The position numbers and the translations under genes are program-made. This document shows positions 30,384 to 42,455 of a DNA stretch of 64,000 nucleotides, piece by piece. Where the stretch lies: positions 1 to 64,000 of the forward strand of contig JAUGWO010000014.1 of assembly GCA_049724395.1 (NCBI GenBank), given 5' to 3'. The stretch is from Spongospora subterranea f. sp. subterranea. Its lineage: Eukaryota; Endomyxa: Phytomyxea; Phytomyxea; Plasmodiophorida. Each line of letters starts with the position of its first letter. The stretch's first letter is position 1. The notes beneath the pieces are model-generated. The model saw only the letters and a program-made list of their open reading frames with translations, did not search any database and was not told where the DNA came from.

Positions 30384-31190
30384 TTTTGATTTGCAATGCT
30401 TCCTTCAAGCGCCCGACACTATCTAACCGCATCTCCTATTGCATAACACAGATGACTAACAGTTGGTTGATAAACGGAAACTTTGATGGTAAAAAAACAA
30501 AACATGAAAACTGTGTCAAATGGGCCACACTCGCCTCAAGTTGGGCAATATGTTTTCTACCGTCATAAAGATGCGAAGGACTTGCCATCCGACCATTACA
30601 GATGATACTCATGCAATCAGGATCAGACATACTTCAACGCTTTTCGTGAACACGCAGAAAACCCATGCATTCCAAACGGGACATCGCCATCAGTGGCATT
30701 CAGCAGACGTGTATGTAGAATGCTCTTTGCACGTTCAGCCGTCTCGAGGCGACCCCTCGCAAGCCTATCTGAATGAAAGAAGTTCAAAAATTTGAAAGAG
30801 AACGAAACCCAAAAACAAGCGTGGCTGCACAAACGTCAATGATAGACTACGTCGCAGGTCCATAACACGACTCTTCATATTCGTATTCCTTTGTCCAGGC
30901 TAAAAGTTTCAAATCCTCGGATGCAAGTTTCATCCTAAACCTGGAGCGCCTGACTACAAACCTTATGCCAATTTCGATTGGCTGGGGTGTTGGTCAGGGC
31001 TAAATCATTTTTGTCAACAGGTGCACTACAATGGGAAAATCAGGGTGTTCATCCTCGTTCAGCGTTTCTCCTATATAAACGGTTATACATACTGGGGAAG
31101 CGAAGACATTTCAGATCTGTCGAACAACATGACTCGGCTGAACAAAGCATGATCATGATATACTTAAAAAGGAGGCGTCTGGTAATTCTA
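30384..31190 (+). CDS. Possible small multi-exon gene, unknown
   Basis: Consecutive plus-strand frames look protein-like: NGPHSPQVGQYVFYRHKDAK, then YFNAFREHAENPCIPNG, and after an AG near 30898 KFHPKPGAPDYKPYANFDWL. They need frame changes consistent with introns but no donor is convincing, so this may equally be a decayed gene. No family recognised. Confidence 0.28.
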
Positions 31191-31736
31191 AAATGAACCA
31201 GTCCCAGCAACTAAAACCAAACATACACGATTGTTTGGTTGATTTATTTGTACATTCGACCGACCAGTCAAATGATCACATATGTTGCTACACGTGCAGA
31301 TTGTGGTTGCAATGGGATCGCTTTTCGAATTGTGACTCTGGCCTTGACGCTAATGATTCAATTCATTATCGTACAACAAAACTGCAAAAAAGAAAAAAAA
31401 TCGAGTTTTCGATTTTGAGCTTTGTTAACGTCCTTCAAAAGACAGAAACAATCTGCGTCGCAACAGACCTGATGTATTCTCGAGATAAATGATTGTCGCA
31501 AGCAACAGGTGACAAGCGCGATGGCAATTTGATGACCCAGACGCAACCTGACAGCACGTCCGGCTGGGCGTCACCTCAGTGGAGCAAATGTGCATTTTCC
31601 ACGCGCGCGGAAAAAAATTACATAGGCGCTGAACTGTGAGTCCTGGTGTACATTCCAGCTGCACTTGCCCTGGCGCGGCCGCCGGTCGTCGGCGTGGCCT
31701 CATGTTGGGTCTTTGTCACAATCTACGGCGGGTGCA
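31191..31736. other. Intergenic stretch upstream of CHMP1
   Basis: Short ORFs only; no recognisable gene. Confidence 0.35.
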
Positions 31737-32333
31737 ATGTCGAAACTGGACGACTATGCATTTAATCTCAGGTTCATGTCGAAAACCTTGGCCCGGCAGT
31801 CGACCAAAATGGAGAAAGAGGAGAAGGCGTCGAAGTTGAAGTGCAAAAAAGCGATCGAGAAAGGCAACGTTGATGGCGCCAAGATCTACGCCCAGAACGC
31901 AATCAGACAGAAGAATGAGGCCCTGAATTATCTTCGGCTAAGTAGCCGTATAGATAGTGTCGCATCCAGAGTGCAATCTGCAGCTAAGACTGCCAATTTA
32001 ACCAAAGCAATGGGTGGTGTTGTCAAGAATATGGACCAGGCTATGAAGTCCATGAACATAGAACTGGTCTCGCAAACAATGGACAAGTTTGAACAGCAAT
32101 TCGAAGATCTGGATGTTCGCGCCGACTATATGGAGAACGCCATGTCGTCGTCAACGGCAATGACAACCCCAGATGATCAAGTCCAACAGTTGATGCAACA
32201 GGTCGCCGATGAGTACAATCTAGAGTTCTCGTCGAACCTAAACGATGTCAACGTGGGAAAGTCAAAAGAGAAAGCCGAGGAGAAAGAGGATCACGTACTG
32301 GAAGAACGTTTGAAAAGGCTTCAGGGAATCTAG
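31737..32333 (+). CDS. ESCRT-III subunit CHMP1 (Did2/Vps46)
   Basis: An intronless 198-codon ORF. The start MSKLDDYAFNLRFMSKTLAR matches the family N-terminus better than the upstream in-frame ATG. The basic first half (KMEKEEKASKLKCKKAIEKG) and acidic second half are typical of the Snf7 fold. MDKFEQQFEDLDVRADYMEN and the C-terminal MIT-interacting motif (LEERLKRLQGI) are CHMP1 signatures. It works at endosomes and the cytokinetic bridge, recruiting Vps4 for ESCRT-III disassembly. Length matches the usual ~195-205 residues. Confidence 0.95.
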   Translation: MSKLDDYAFNLRFMSKTLARQSTKMEKEEKASKLKCKKAIEKGNVDGAKIYAQNAIRQKNEALNYLRLSSRIDSVASRVQSAAKTANLTKAMGGVVKNMDQAMKSMNIELVSQTMDKFEQQFEDLDVRADYMENAMSSSTAMTTPDDQVQQLMQQVADEYNLEFSSNLNDVNVGKSKEKAEEKEDHVLEERLKRLQGI

Positions 32334-32368
32334 GAAAACTAATGCTTTATTTCTTAAATTTATCATAA

Positions 32369-32784
32369 TTATTCGTTGAAACCTGGAACGATGCTCGTCC
32401 TAAATAATGTCGAACATATTCCGTTCTGTAGCCAGACGTCTTGCATCCACTTCACCTGAATCAAACGTCGCCAAATCAGAGGCTGGTCGAATGGTTTAGT
32501 TGCCACAGCCCAATAGGCACAGGGTTGACGATTTCGTTTACTGATGCCGTCAATGACGATTGCTTTTCGATTTCTGCAACCTTCTTTGGCAGACATCCTG
32601 AGCAGATGATGTAGATTGCGACGAGCGACTTTCGCGCGCTCCAAAAATGTTTGAGAGCGGCATCACTTGATTTCCATGAACGATCTGGAACGCGATTCGT
32701 ATTGTGGCGAACTTGACAACAATCTACCGATATGTTGGATTGATTAGCTGAACTCTGGTTCATGAAATTACACCCGTTTTTCAT
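32369..32784 (-). CDS. Uncharacterised minus-strand gene
   Basis: Two overlapping frames, 32476-32784 and 32369-32644, share coding-like content. Joining the first (SWKSSDAALKHFWSARKS) to the second (RRNLHHLLRMSAKEGCRNRK ... PLIWRRLIQVKWMQDVW) would need one frame change. The product would be basic and Trp-rich, as in some mitochondrial ribosomal proteins, but I cannot assign a family. Confidence 0.3.
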
Positions 32785-34253
32785 CCGCCGTCAATGGCGA
32801 ATCGCAGCTCGAAACCGCATTCAAGTGGCGTCCTGCTGACCGATATGGACCCTTTCAGGTTGCCCAAGACCGCAGCCCGGTCATCATTTGGCCAATCTGG
32901 TCCGGTCATGGCGCCATTCAACCCGTTTTCTGCACCAAGCAATCTCGAAGGGTGTTTACCCCCCAACAAGCGGCACCACTATCTAGGTTGACTACGGTTG
33001 ATGGAGGATTGGCGAAAACCACTGGGGACGAGTCGTGTCAGTGCGAGAGAAATGAACTCAACGAATCAAAACGCCCAGGTTTCTGCGGCTTAAAATTACA
33101 CTTGAGACCTGAGAGCTGTGGACCGAATTACAGGTTTTGTGAGCTCGCGCAGCTGTACATACATGGAATACAGGATCAAAAGACGTTGATTTTGATAGCT
33201 CGTAATCAACGGGTTTATGACGTTGAGACTGCGACAACGACAATTCACCAATCCGAGTCAGACCCTGTAGTTGTCATCTATTGTATCATCTCGAGCTTCG
33301 TTCAGCCCTACTCTCTCTCTCTCGGTGGTCTTCCCTCGTATTAATCCCTTGTCCACCTTGGCGTTAGTTCCATACCAGTCAAAGGAGCCCCATGCGAGAT
33401 CCATTTTATCGACAGCAGTTTTCTGACAGCGCATTCCCCACGACGAGCAAACGCGCCACCTCAGCAACGAATTCCGACGATCATCGACATGTTGCCCCTT
33501 CGACCTCTGCCGAATCCGTTCCAGGTACCCCAAATGGCCGCCCTGGGGTCTTCACTACTGCATCTGACCGTTGTTGAGATCCGCTGACGTCACCGGTGTC
33601 GTCATTTGCTCGGGAATCCTTCGCCGTATTTGTTATCCAAACCCGTTGTTTGCCGACATGGTGTCACCATCGTAGACCATCATTGAGCATCGCTGCTGTG
33701 ATCGCATCGGTTACGATGTTGACACCATAGCGGCAATACTGGGGTTCGGATAACAGATATGGCGAAGATTATTCTCCTGTTCCTGCATCAGCGCACTGAA
33801 AAATACTGCAAACGACGGCATGGTGACGCCAGCAGATTGAGGGTGTTGATCTGCTGCTACTGGGGCCAGACAATATCATGATTGATATAGCCTGTTTGAA
33901 GACTTACTTTTACCAGCGTCATCAAATATAACATCTGCTGCAGAACCCCTCGGAAGGGGCTCCAACTGACTAATATCTGGCGGAACAAGGGTACAGTTTG
34001 GACTAGGGCGATACTCTATCGCCATGTGTATCTCGATCAGCCAATCGCGATACGACCTCTCGAACCCCAACATAGTGTTGATGAGGGTCCGAGTCATCAA
34101 CAAGATTCACTCAATCAACGCCGGTCAGGAACGCGGCGAAACGACGTGTTTTTTCAAAACTCAATCCTGTTGGTCAGGAAAACTGCGTGACGGACTCCGG
34201 GACGGCAAGGTGCTCTCCTTAATTCCAAGGTCAAAAATCATTGGCGCATCAAC
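32785..34253. other. Long intergenic stretch
   Basis: Scattered ORFs of 60-130 codons on both strands (for example 32952-33344 plus) without motifs, repeats or RNA genes that I can recognise. Confidence 0.35.
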
Positions 34254-35885
34254 ATGCGGCTTCTAATCGAATACTCGGCCCCGTGCCCTGAGCCGATCGT
34301 GTTGAGATCGTGCTCCGAATTCCAGATCAAGAACGTCGAGCAAGCGGGCCGCGCTTGCCACCATCGACTCCATGGAATCACCCAATCCGCCGTCGCTCGT
34401 AAACCTGTGAAGAAGGTCGCACCGAAAGCCGCCAAGCGCCCGGTTGCCAACCTGAACGTCGACCTCACCGATTTCTATGGCCTTCTGCAGCTCAAGAAGA
34501 CCGCCAATTTCGACGAGATTCGCGCCGCGTATCGCTCAATATCCCTCATCTACCACCCCGACAAAAACCCGGACGCCGAACACGTATACAAAGCGATTCA
34601 GGAGGCGCACACGACGCTGACGGATATTCGCCGCCGACGCGTCTACGATTCCACGCTCAGTTTCGACGATAGTATTCCTGCCGACGTCTCCACGATCACC
34701 CCCGAGGCCTTCTTCAAGCAGTTCGGTCCGTGCTTTGATCGCAACGCGTGGTTCTCTGAGGCGCAGCCGGCGCCGTTGCTGGGAACGGCCGAGACCTCGT
34801 TCGATGACGTCGACAACTTCTACGACTTCTGGTTTTCGTTCAAATCGTGGAGGGATTTCTCGGCGGACTGCGAGCACAAGCCCGAACTGGCTGAGAATCG
34901 TGAAGAGCGTCGATGGATGGAGAAGGAAAACCAGAAGGTCACGAACGCCAAGGTCAAAGCCGAAGCTCAACGAATCAGGAAGATAGTTGATCGCGCCTTC
35001 AAGCTTGATCCTCGTGTGAAAGCCCAACGCGCGTTTGAAAAAGAAGAGAAGTTGAGGAAAAAGAAGGAGAAGACGGCAAGCCGCTTCGGAGTCCAGAAAC
35101 CGGTTGAAGAAGACCGGGAAGCTCTCAAGCAGGCCGAAGCAGCAAAAGCGACCGCTGAGGAAGAAGCGAAAACTGCCAAGAAGGCGGCGCAAGACGAGAA
35201 GCGACTCGCCCGAACACTGAGAAAATCCGTTCGTGAACTGATCAGCTCTAACTATAATGAGATTGTTGAGCGTGGTGGGTGGCTAATCGACGATCTTGTT
35301 CAAGGGCTCAGCAATGTGCAATTGAATGAGTTCATCAGCAAGCTCCAGGATTCCGCCGACGCTGCCGATGCGATCTGTGGGCACATCCGTCGTGTGTACG
35401 ATGGCGCTCAACCGTCTCCGGACCATTCCCCAGTTCGGCCGGCTAGCAAGGAAACCCCTGCGCCTCCCGCTCAATCGGAAGAGTCTCGCTCTGAGACGCC
35501 GTCGACGTGGTCAGTGCAGGAGCTCCATCTTCTGGCGCAAACCTGTCAGCGATATCCACCCGGTACTCCAGAGCGATGGGCAACGATTGCCAAGGTGATC
35601 AAAGGCCGATCTCAAGAGGAAGTGATGGAGAAAGCCAAGTCGCTGGCGAAGGGTTGCACTGGCGGTAGCGCCGGGGCGACGTCGCAAACGAAGACGACAG
35701 GTCTTGATGGATGGTCGGCCGCACAGCATGCTCAGTTCGAGGAGGCGCTGAAACAGGTTCCTGATAAGATTCATGATCGATGGGCGGTCATCGCCAAACG
35801 GGTTCAAGGCAAGACCAAAGTCCAATGCGTTGAACGATTCAAGGCCCTCAGGGCACAGGTATTGCAGGCCCAGGGCTCCGTCTGA
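34254..35885 (+). CDS. DNAJC2: Ribosome-associated J-protein, DNAJC2/zuotin homologue
   Basis: An intronless 543-codon ORF. A J domain (FYGLLQLKKTANFDEIRAAY, with the HPD motif in YHPDKNPDAE) is followed by the zuotin homology domain (ITPEAFFKQFGPCFDRNAWF, DDVDNFYDFWFSFKSWRDFS, EERRWMEKENQK), a charged helical stretch, and two C-terminal SANT domains (WSVQELHLLAQTCQRYPPGT and WSAAQHAQFEEALKQVPD with RWAVIAKRVQGKTKVQCVER). This order is diagnostic of DNAJC2/MPP11; yeast zuotin lacks the SANT pair. It acts with an Hsp70 at the ribosomal exit tunnel. Slightly shorter than the human protein (~620). The true start may be a later Met. Confidence 0.95.
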   Translation: MRLLIEYSAPCPEPIVLRSCSEFQIKNVEQAGRACHHRLHGITQSAVARKPVKKVAPKAAKRPVANLNVDLTDFYGLLQLKKTANFDEIRAAYRSISLIYHPDKNPDAEHVYKAIQEAHTTLTDIRRRRVYDSTLSFDDSIPADVSTITPEAFFKQFGPCFDRNAWFSEAQPAPLLGTAETSFDDVDNFYDFWFSFKSWRDFSADCEHKPELAENREERRWMEKENQKVTNAKVKAEAQRIRKIVDRAFKLDPRVKAQRAFEKEEKLRKKKEKTASRFGVQKPVEEDREALKQAEAAKATAEEEAKTAKKAAQDEKRLARTLRKSVRELISSNYNEIVERGGWLIDDLVQGLSNVQLNEFISKLQDSADAADAICGHIRRVYDGAQPSPDHSPVRPASKETPAPPAQSEESRSETPSTWSVQELHLLAQTCQRYPPGTPERWATIAKVIKGRSQEEVMEKAKSLAKGCTGGSAGATSQTKTTGLDGWSAAQHAQFEEALKQVPDKIHDRWAVIAKRVQGKTKVQCVERFKALRAQVLQAQGSV

Positions 35886-35935
35886 TTCCACCTATCGATC
35901 TATGTTTTATACAATTCTGTACAGCATTTCCTTTA

Positions 35936-36398
35936 ATCGCTGATTGACCCTTGAAATTCGTAGTTCCAGCGAATTTGGTGAATGTTGCTATACGTCGTGT
36001 TAGAAATGTCAACAGATTTGATTCGGAGTTGGCCTCGGTGTTTAGCGAACACGTTGGTTGGCGAGATCATTGGACAGGAATCGAGACGATATAGAGTCAA
36101 CAATGGTTTCGGCGGGCCGAACGATTGTCGGATCATCAACATCGATTCAAATAATGAGCCCATTCGGCAACGTCGGAGCCTGATCCGCCCAAACCGGATC
36201 CATTGAAAACAACCGTTCAGGTCCTGCTTTGAGTAATTGCATAAATTTGAAACGACGCTAAACCAGCTCCACAACCCCTCGAAAACTCTTGTCTAGGTCG
36301 TGGGTGCCTATGATCCGACGCCGGAGCGTCCTCACCGCGACATCCATGATTTGGGAAACGGCCAGTGATTCCACCAGCTCCGCGTTGATCCTGGACAT
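35936..36398 (-). CDS. Possible small minus-strand gene
   Basis: An ATG at 36396-36398 opens a 46-codon frame (RINAELVESLAVSQIMDVAV). Further downstream on the same strand the frame ending at 35933-35936 reads FAKHRGQLRIKSVDISNTTY. An intron could join them, but no acceptor is convincing. Family unknown. Confidence 0.25.
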
Positions 36399-36665
36399 AA
36401 AAAACCTACTGATTCGGCATCTGTTCAGAAGGTAATTAAGTGATGGATTGGTTCTTCCGCGTGGTATTTCTGCGTAAATGTCGCCACCGACATTGCAACT
36501 GGCGTACAGTAGTCGGTATTAATTGCGACAGTTTACGTTATGTCTGTTATGTTACGGCATGAAGTTCTCAATCGGATCACTGTTGTAACTCGATCTTCAT
36601 CTTCAAAGTCGATCTCGTGTGTGTGTGTCGTTGTTGTGATTCGGCCGAGAAGGTGTCGGGGTCGG

Positions 36666-37998
36666 ATGGGTGGCGTGGAGGACGAAGCGGCGTACGACGG
36701 GTCACTCACCAACCGCGCAGCGGTGCTCCAGGCCGTCGATGACCTGGTAGTATGCGACATTCCCATGCCACCGGTCCCCGGCCCGGGCCAGGCGCTGGTC
36801 AGGGTCGAAGCCCTAGGGATATGTGGTTCCGACGTCCATTGTAAATGAAGTTGGACTCAGGTCTTCGTCATTTTCTTGATGGATATTACTGATGTAGACT
36901 GGAAACATGGAAGGATCGGCAATTTCGTCCTGGAAAGTCCAATGGTAATTGGACACGAATCTGCTGGTGAAATAGTCTCGATAGGGCCGAATGTCACAAA
37001 CATACAAATTGGTCAAAAAGTGGCTCTGGAACCTGGCCTGCCTTGCCGCCATTGCCACTTCTGTCACTCAGGACAGTATAACTTGTGTCCAGATATGAAG
37101 TTCTTCTCGACACCACCTGTGAACGGATCGCTTGCTCTTTACATACTTCATGACGCCGATTTTTGTCACCCTATTCCCGATAATATGACAGTTGAACAAG
37201 GAGCATTATGCGAACCGTTATCTGTCGGCGTATACGCATGCCAGCGCGGAAACGTCGTGCCTGGCGATACGGTCCTGATTTTCGGAGCGGGCCCAATCGG
37301 GTTAATCTCCATGATGGCTGCACGCGCATTTGGAGCGCACCATATCATCGTTGCAGATGTATCTCAAGTACTTAATTGTCTTTTTTATCAGTGTATCAAC
37401 TGTTTCGTCTGACGGTGATTGCTACAGAGTCGATTAGATTTCGCTCAACGCATAGGTGCCAACAGCACACTCAACGTAAAAGACAAACAGGAATCCGAAA
37501 TGGTTGCAGACTTGCTCAAACTGAACCTCGAAAGCCAGGTACGTAACGCATCCGATTATTCAGCAGTCCATATTTACCTTGAGTGTTGAAGTATTCCGTC
37601 AGCATCGATTGCTGTGGCTTCGAATCTGCTTTACGATCAGCAATACGGTGCACCCTATCCGGTGGAAGTGTTGTTATGGTCGGGATGGGGTGCCACGAAG
37701 ACACAACGTTGCCTTTGTTTAACGCAGCTTCTCGACAAGTCGATTTACGAGGAGTGTTTCGCGTATTTGCGACTACATGTGTTGAGGCTTGTACCAAAGT
37801 CTGATATCGCTATGATAGTATAGGAATACTTATCCAACATGCATTCGTCTGCAAGCCAATGGAATTGTTAACGCGATGCCTTTGATCACACATCGGTTCA
37901 ATCTACGAGGTCTCACTGACCAGAAAGCGTTAACAGAAGGTTTTGAGACAGCCAGAACTGGCAAGGATGGGGCCATCAAGGTGATGTTCAAATTGTAA
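36666..37998 (+). CDS. Zinc-dependent polyol (sorbitol/xylitol-type) dehydrogenase
   Basis: A multi-exon medium-chain dehydrogenase. Exon 1 ends at GICGSDVH, giving the first catalytic zinc ligand. The next holds GHESAGEIVSIG, the structural-zinc cysteines CRHCHFCHSGQYNLC, and the NAD-binding motif GAGPIGLISM. Then come RLDFAQRIGA and SIDCCGFESA with GGSVVMVGMG, and finally LITHRFNLRGLTDQKALTEG ending GAIKVMFKL. These are the landmarks of sorbitol/xylitol dehydrogenases, which oxidise polyols to ketoses with NAD+. Introns end in AG at about 36898, 37429, 37604 and 37826-37840. The ATG at 36666 gives MGGVEDEAAYDG. Substrate choice within the family cannot be told from sequence. Confidence 0.87.
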
Positions 37999-38052
37999 TT
38001 GCGCAATGTGTATTCTTTCGCATCCTGTGTGCGATAAAACTGTAACCACGAG

Positions 38053-38918
<866 letters not shown>

Positions 38919-39033
38919 TGTCAGATATAATGAAAATATCTTACCTCAGGATCGATTTCCCGTGTCGTATCTCCATGGGGAGTCATTCAACGGTCTCAGT
39001 ATAGACATTGCAAAATACATCCTTAATTGGTTT

Positions 39034-39974
39034 TCATTGTTGGAGCCAAGAGTGGGATTGATGTTCATTCATCGCGTTCTGCTTGAGTCGAATCCACAAA
39101 TATGGTTCGCAACTGCCCTCCCCGAAGATCAACTGTGGAATGTGTTCAGCGACGACAGTTCCAGGGTACACACTCACGTGATTCGGCGATAGCTCCCAGG
39201 CCCATAGCGCTGAATCACCGCCACGTGCTTGATTGCCAATTATGCTCGCTAAAACACGCTTTGATCGCAATGACTTCCTGCTCCTTTTCGTCCTGAAAGA
39301 AGTCAAATGCACAAAGTGAACACAAAAGCTATTATAAATAATTTCTCAAAACTCCAGCGATTTTCAACTATCAACAAATCGATTAGCAAACCCCAACCCC
39401 ATCAGCTGCCATTTTTCTCAAGTTAGCATCAGGAGAGCGAAGTACGAACTATATGAGAATGGAACAATGAACAATAGCTCAAGGCATCATCACATTTTTG
39501 CTGGTCAAACACTATGTTAACTCGAACATGAAAAATAGAAGTTTAGATAGTGGAGGCCATGAGTGCTGGCTTCTGCGATATCACCAGTTTGTTGATCGCT
39601 GTGGTTGATTTAACGGGCTGGACGATGTTTCATCGCTGTTTTGGGTATAGAAAGCGGCCATCGTTTCCAGCAACTTGCCCAGCGAGACACGAAGTCGCCC
39701 AGATCGAATTTATCACGTTGAAGAACGTAGACGGATCACGAAGAAATCGGAATACGAATAAGACATGGAGCAAACCTATAGTGATGACATACAGATTACT
39801 CGTGTTGAAAAATGGCAGCATAGAAGGGCGGAGGGCGATGATAACTGCATCAGTCAAATCGAGCGATGAGGTAGAGGCGAAAAATTGAACTACATCAGAT
39901 GGAGTTGGCAATACGATGCTTAATGAATGTGGATGACAGGGGGGTGGATGACAGGGGATTGAATCGGTTTTCAA
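39034..39974 (-). CDS. Uncharacterised membrane protein, multi-exon
   Basis: The 5' frame (39974 to ~39630) encodes a hydrophobic helix-rich segment (NLYVITIGLLHVLFVFRFLR, then FNVINSIWATSCLAGQVAGN). A second frame at 39034-39312 reads KRVLASIIGNQARGGDSALW and YPGTVVAEHIPQLIFGEGSC. They probably belong to one gene with introns between 39330 and 39600. Membrane topology is suggested but no family is recognised. An antisense frame over 39550-39888 competes. Confidence 0.4.
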
Positions 39975-40404
39975 CTGGAACAGAAAAGGATAGGATAGGT
40001 TCTCATCTGGAACCGTAAATGCACAACACTTAACGTCGAGCAGCGATGTGCTCTGATTCTCAAACAGACGGCGTCTTTTTCCAGACCAAACAAAACCGGA
40101 ACAATTGTTTGCTTAAGTTTGATTGAACCGATCGTCAACGAGACGAAACGATGCTCAAAACCTTATTTGTAAATGCAATGAAATCACATTCAGTCAATCC
40201 CTTGACAACCCAATATCAGAGGATCCGATTACTTTGAAAACAGACTGAAGGCATGTACTCCATTAAAGTCGGGCAAGATAGTATGAAAGGCAACATGAGC
40301 GGATGACCCATGGTCCAAGATGGGATCAGGTATTGGATAAATAAAAAAGTCGAGAACAGAAATGATTACCATCCGTGTCTTCTCCTAAACGCCAACAAAA
40401 AAGC

Positions 40405-40476
40405 AGGCCCCGCGCAGACTCGAACTGCGGTTGCAGGAATCAGAACCCTGCGTGATAACCCCTACACTACGGAGCC
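40405..40476 (-). tRNA. tRNA-Gln(CTG), copy 2
   Basis: Identical over all 72 nt to the copy at 25886-25957 and on the opposite strand. Its 5' end (40476) is followed 18 bp further upstream by the boundary of a decayed copia element. Confidence 0.93.
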
Positions 40477-40494
40477 AATATATATCAAATAGAC

Positions 40495-40576
40495 TATTGT
40501 ACATGACATTTGTGTACGACCTACGGTAGTGGCACATGTTTTTGTTTTTTGTGAGTTAAGGCAAGTAGTCTTAGCA
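40495..40576 (-). repeat. 3' LTR of decayed copia upstream of tRNA-Gln 2
   Basis: On the minus strand the polypurine tract GAAGGGGCG is directly followed by TGCTAAGACT, and about 82 bp later the sequence ends GTACAATA, like the GGTCAATA end of the intact LTRs. The interior is not similar to copia 1 and 2, so this is a different family with the same end architecture. Boundaries are inferred from the PPT and the conserved ends. Confidence 0.55.
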
Positions 40577-41720
40577 CGCCCCTTCGTCGTCACCTTCCTT
40601 GACTCCAAGGTTGACCTTGGTGTCTGTGTCAGTAAAGGAGTCTCGATGTTTTGTGAGCAACGATCTTGCCAAGCGCCTTAGTACGAATATTTCCGCCCAA
40701 CATGGGACGTTTTCTCACCATATTCACGCGCGATCATGTTGGCTTGGATCTGTTCGCGAACAACATGATATCGCACGTCAAAAGTTGGTTCGACGTTTGT
40801 CGACTGTGTTATTGCCTATTGGCCATAAAAACTGTCTCTTGATTCGATTGAAGGATAGTGACTGCTGGATCTGGGCTACTTGATAGTATCTGAACCGGTA
40901 ATTGTGTTGTTCCAACAGATGTACGAGATATTGACAGTGCGCCATAGGTCAAGGCAGTCACCACTGCTTCTCCTTCTCAGGGCGTGGATATGCGCCTTCG
41001 CAATCGAGTGGCGTTCACAACGTCACGGTGCGAAATGCGACGAGTGTCAGACGTGCAATCGCCAGGGCAGGTGACGCGTCCGGTAAATCAGATCAACTGG
41101 TCGCCATCGTCCTGGGCAGTCCTAGAACGATCGGACAAACGTATTCAATTGTTGAGCAACCTGTACGATATCGGCTTGACTAACCCGATTGACGGCCAAG
41201 GAATCTGTGTCGACGACGTTGATGGAACTGATGGCGCTTGATGTAAGCACCAACCGATTATCGAGTGCGCCGCACACCATCCGTTTTCCCCTACAAAGCC
41301 TCAATCAAGGCATTTGCATCCGGCATGGTGTGTTCATGATCAGCCCGGGTTCGTCCCTCATATCAAGCGCGTCGGGTCGCATGGCTTCATTCGCCGAAAT
41401 CGTGTAATGGTCGCACTGGCGCCGAGTTGCTCATGGAACTGCCTGTTGGGTTCATTCATTGTTCCTTCCTTGGTTGCGTCGCGACACGCCATGTTATTCA
41501 CATTCGGTCGTTGACAGTGCGAGAAGTTTTCTGGTGCAAAACTTTGATTGACTTGGGTGATCGTCGTATCCTCGCACCCGGTTATTATCGAATTATCGCC
41601 ATTAACTCCAATTACGATAGTAAGCCGTTATTCCACCACCTTCAACGTATCCCATCATCCCAAATCTATACTCATGCATTTCAAGCGTTTTGGCGAAAAC
41701 GGTTTCGAACGGTCGCTTGA
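40570..41720 (-). pseudogene. Decayed copia Pol (RNase H region)
   Basis: Minus-strand fragments include ALSTTECE, followed after a stop by MACRDATKE read with a frame change, matching ALSTTESEYMACCDAAKE of the intact elements. Near the end KHRDSFTDTDTKVN precedes the terminal GDDEGAC and stop. TKALGKIVAH can be read just before. Many stops and shifts show an old copy. It is oriented with its 3' end toward tRNA-Gln 2, as in copia 1 and 2. Confidence 0.7.
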
Positions 41721-42035
41721 ATACTTGCCACAAATGCTTGAACATCTTTACCACAATCTATCGACCTTGTGGCAACACATTTGTCTCATTGAATACACCA
41801 AAGTTCCCCCTTGAAAAGCCGCGAATACGTGGCAGGCGTGATCCGTATTCGGAAGAGTGAGATGTGGCTTTAGACAGCTGCCCCTTTCCACTTTCAACAC
41901 GTCGTCCCAGATTCGTGAAATTTCCACCGTCTTCGCAGGTCCGTGGTTCCGGTCTCAGCATTGCGCCAACCCGTTGACTGTTGTCCAGCCGGCTGGAGTG
42001 TTGCTGGTGTGCTACACACGCTGCCATTACATATA

Positions 42036-42296
42036 ATGCCATCCCCATATGCCACACTATATCGCCAATTCCTACGAACGATTCGCGGGTTCCAATGCCC
42101 CGGTCACGTTCGCCGGAAGTTGCTGGATAACGTGGCCGTCGTCTTTCGTTCCCCTGTCGATCGAGACGATGACGACCATCTTGTTCGAGGAAATCATGAT
42201 CTCCAGATGCTAAAAATGATAGCCGATCTTCCGCCTGAACAGTTTCGTATGCTTTGCAGAAAGACGGATATTCTACCGCCTTTGGAGAAACGATGA
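42036..42296 (+). CDS. LYR-motif (LYRM) protein
   Basis: A short intronless ORF of 86 residues. The ATG at 42036 gives MPSPYATLYRQFLRTIRG with the LYR tripeptide near the N-terminus, followed by the conserved helix pattern RRKLLDNVAVVFRSP, an acidic turn (DRDDDDHLVRGNHD) and LQMLKMIADLPPEQF. Size and motif fit the Complex1_LYR family, small mitochondrial-matrix adaptors that bind acyl carrier protein and help assemble respiratory complexes or Fe-S clusters. Which paralogue it is cannot be told. A longer frame upstream of this Met has no LYR-family features. Confidence 0.65.
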   Translation: MPSPYATLYRQFLRTIRGFQCPGHVRRKLLDNVAVVFRSPVDRDDDDHLVRGNHDLQMLKMIADLPPEQFRMLCRKTDILPPLEKR

Positions 42297-42455
42297 TGAT
42301 CCCCAAAAACATCAATCCAGTAATGAGAAACCGTTCACCTTTTTTTCGATCTCGTCAATGATCCTTTGCAGACCATTTCCTGAACTCCAAGAAGAGACAA
42401 CGCCAGGATCATCGCTGTTGGGAGCAGTTGGTCGAAGACAGGCTAAGAAATATAG

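Noticed and set aside
34536-35192. 218-codon antisense ORF in the DNAJC2 gene
   Set aside because: It lies wholly inside a well-supported gene and mirrors its codon bias.
26711-37998. Operon-like grouping of trafficking genes
   Set aside because: The genes are separated by hundreds of bases, lie on both strands and have their own introns. Clustering of Sec15, CHMP1 and Rab is noted but may be chance.
40310-40492. Short ORF across tRNA-Gln 2 (and similar ones at 25852 and 54762)
   Set aside because: The shared peptide (GPAQTRTAVAGIRTLRDNPY) is only the antisense reading of the tRNA gene.
41758-42315. 185-codon minus-strand ORF opposite the LYRM gene
   Set aside because: The plus strand has a compact ORF with an N-terminal LYR motif. 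The minus reading has no domain and a shadow-like composition.
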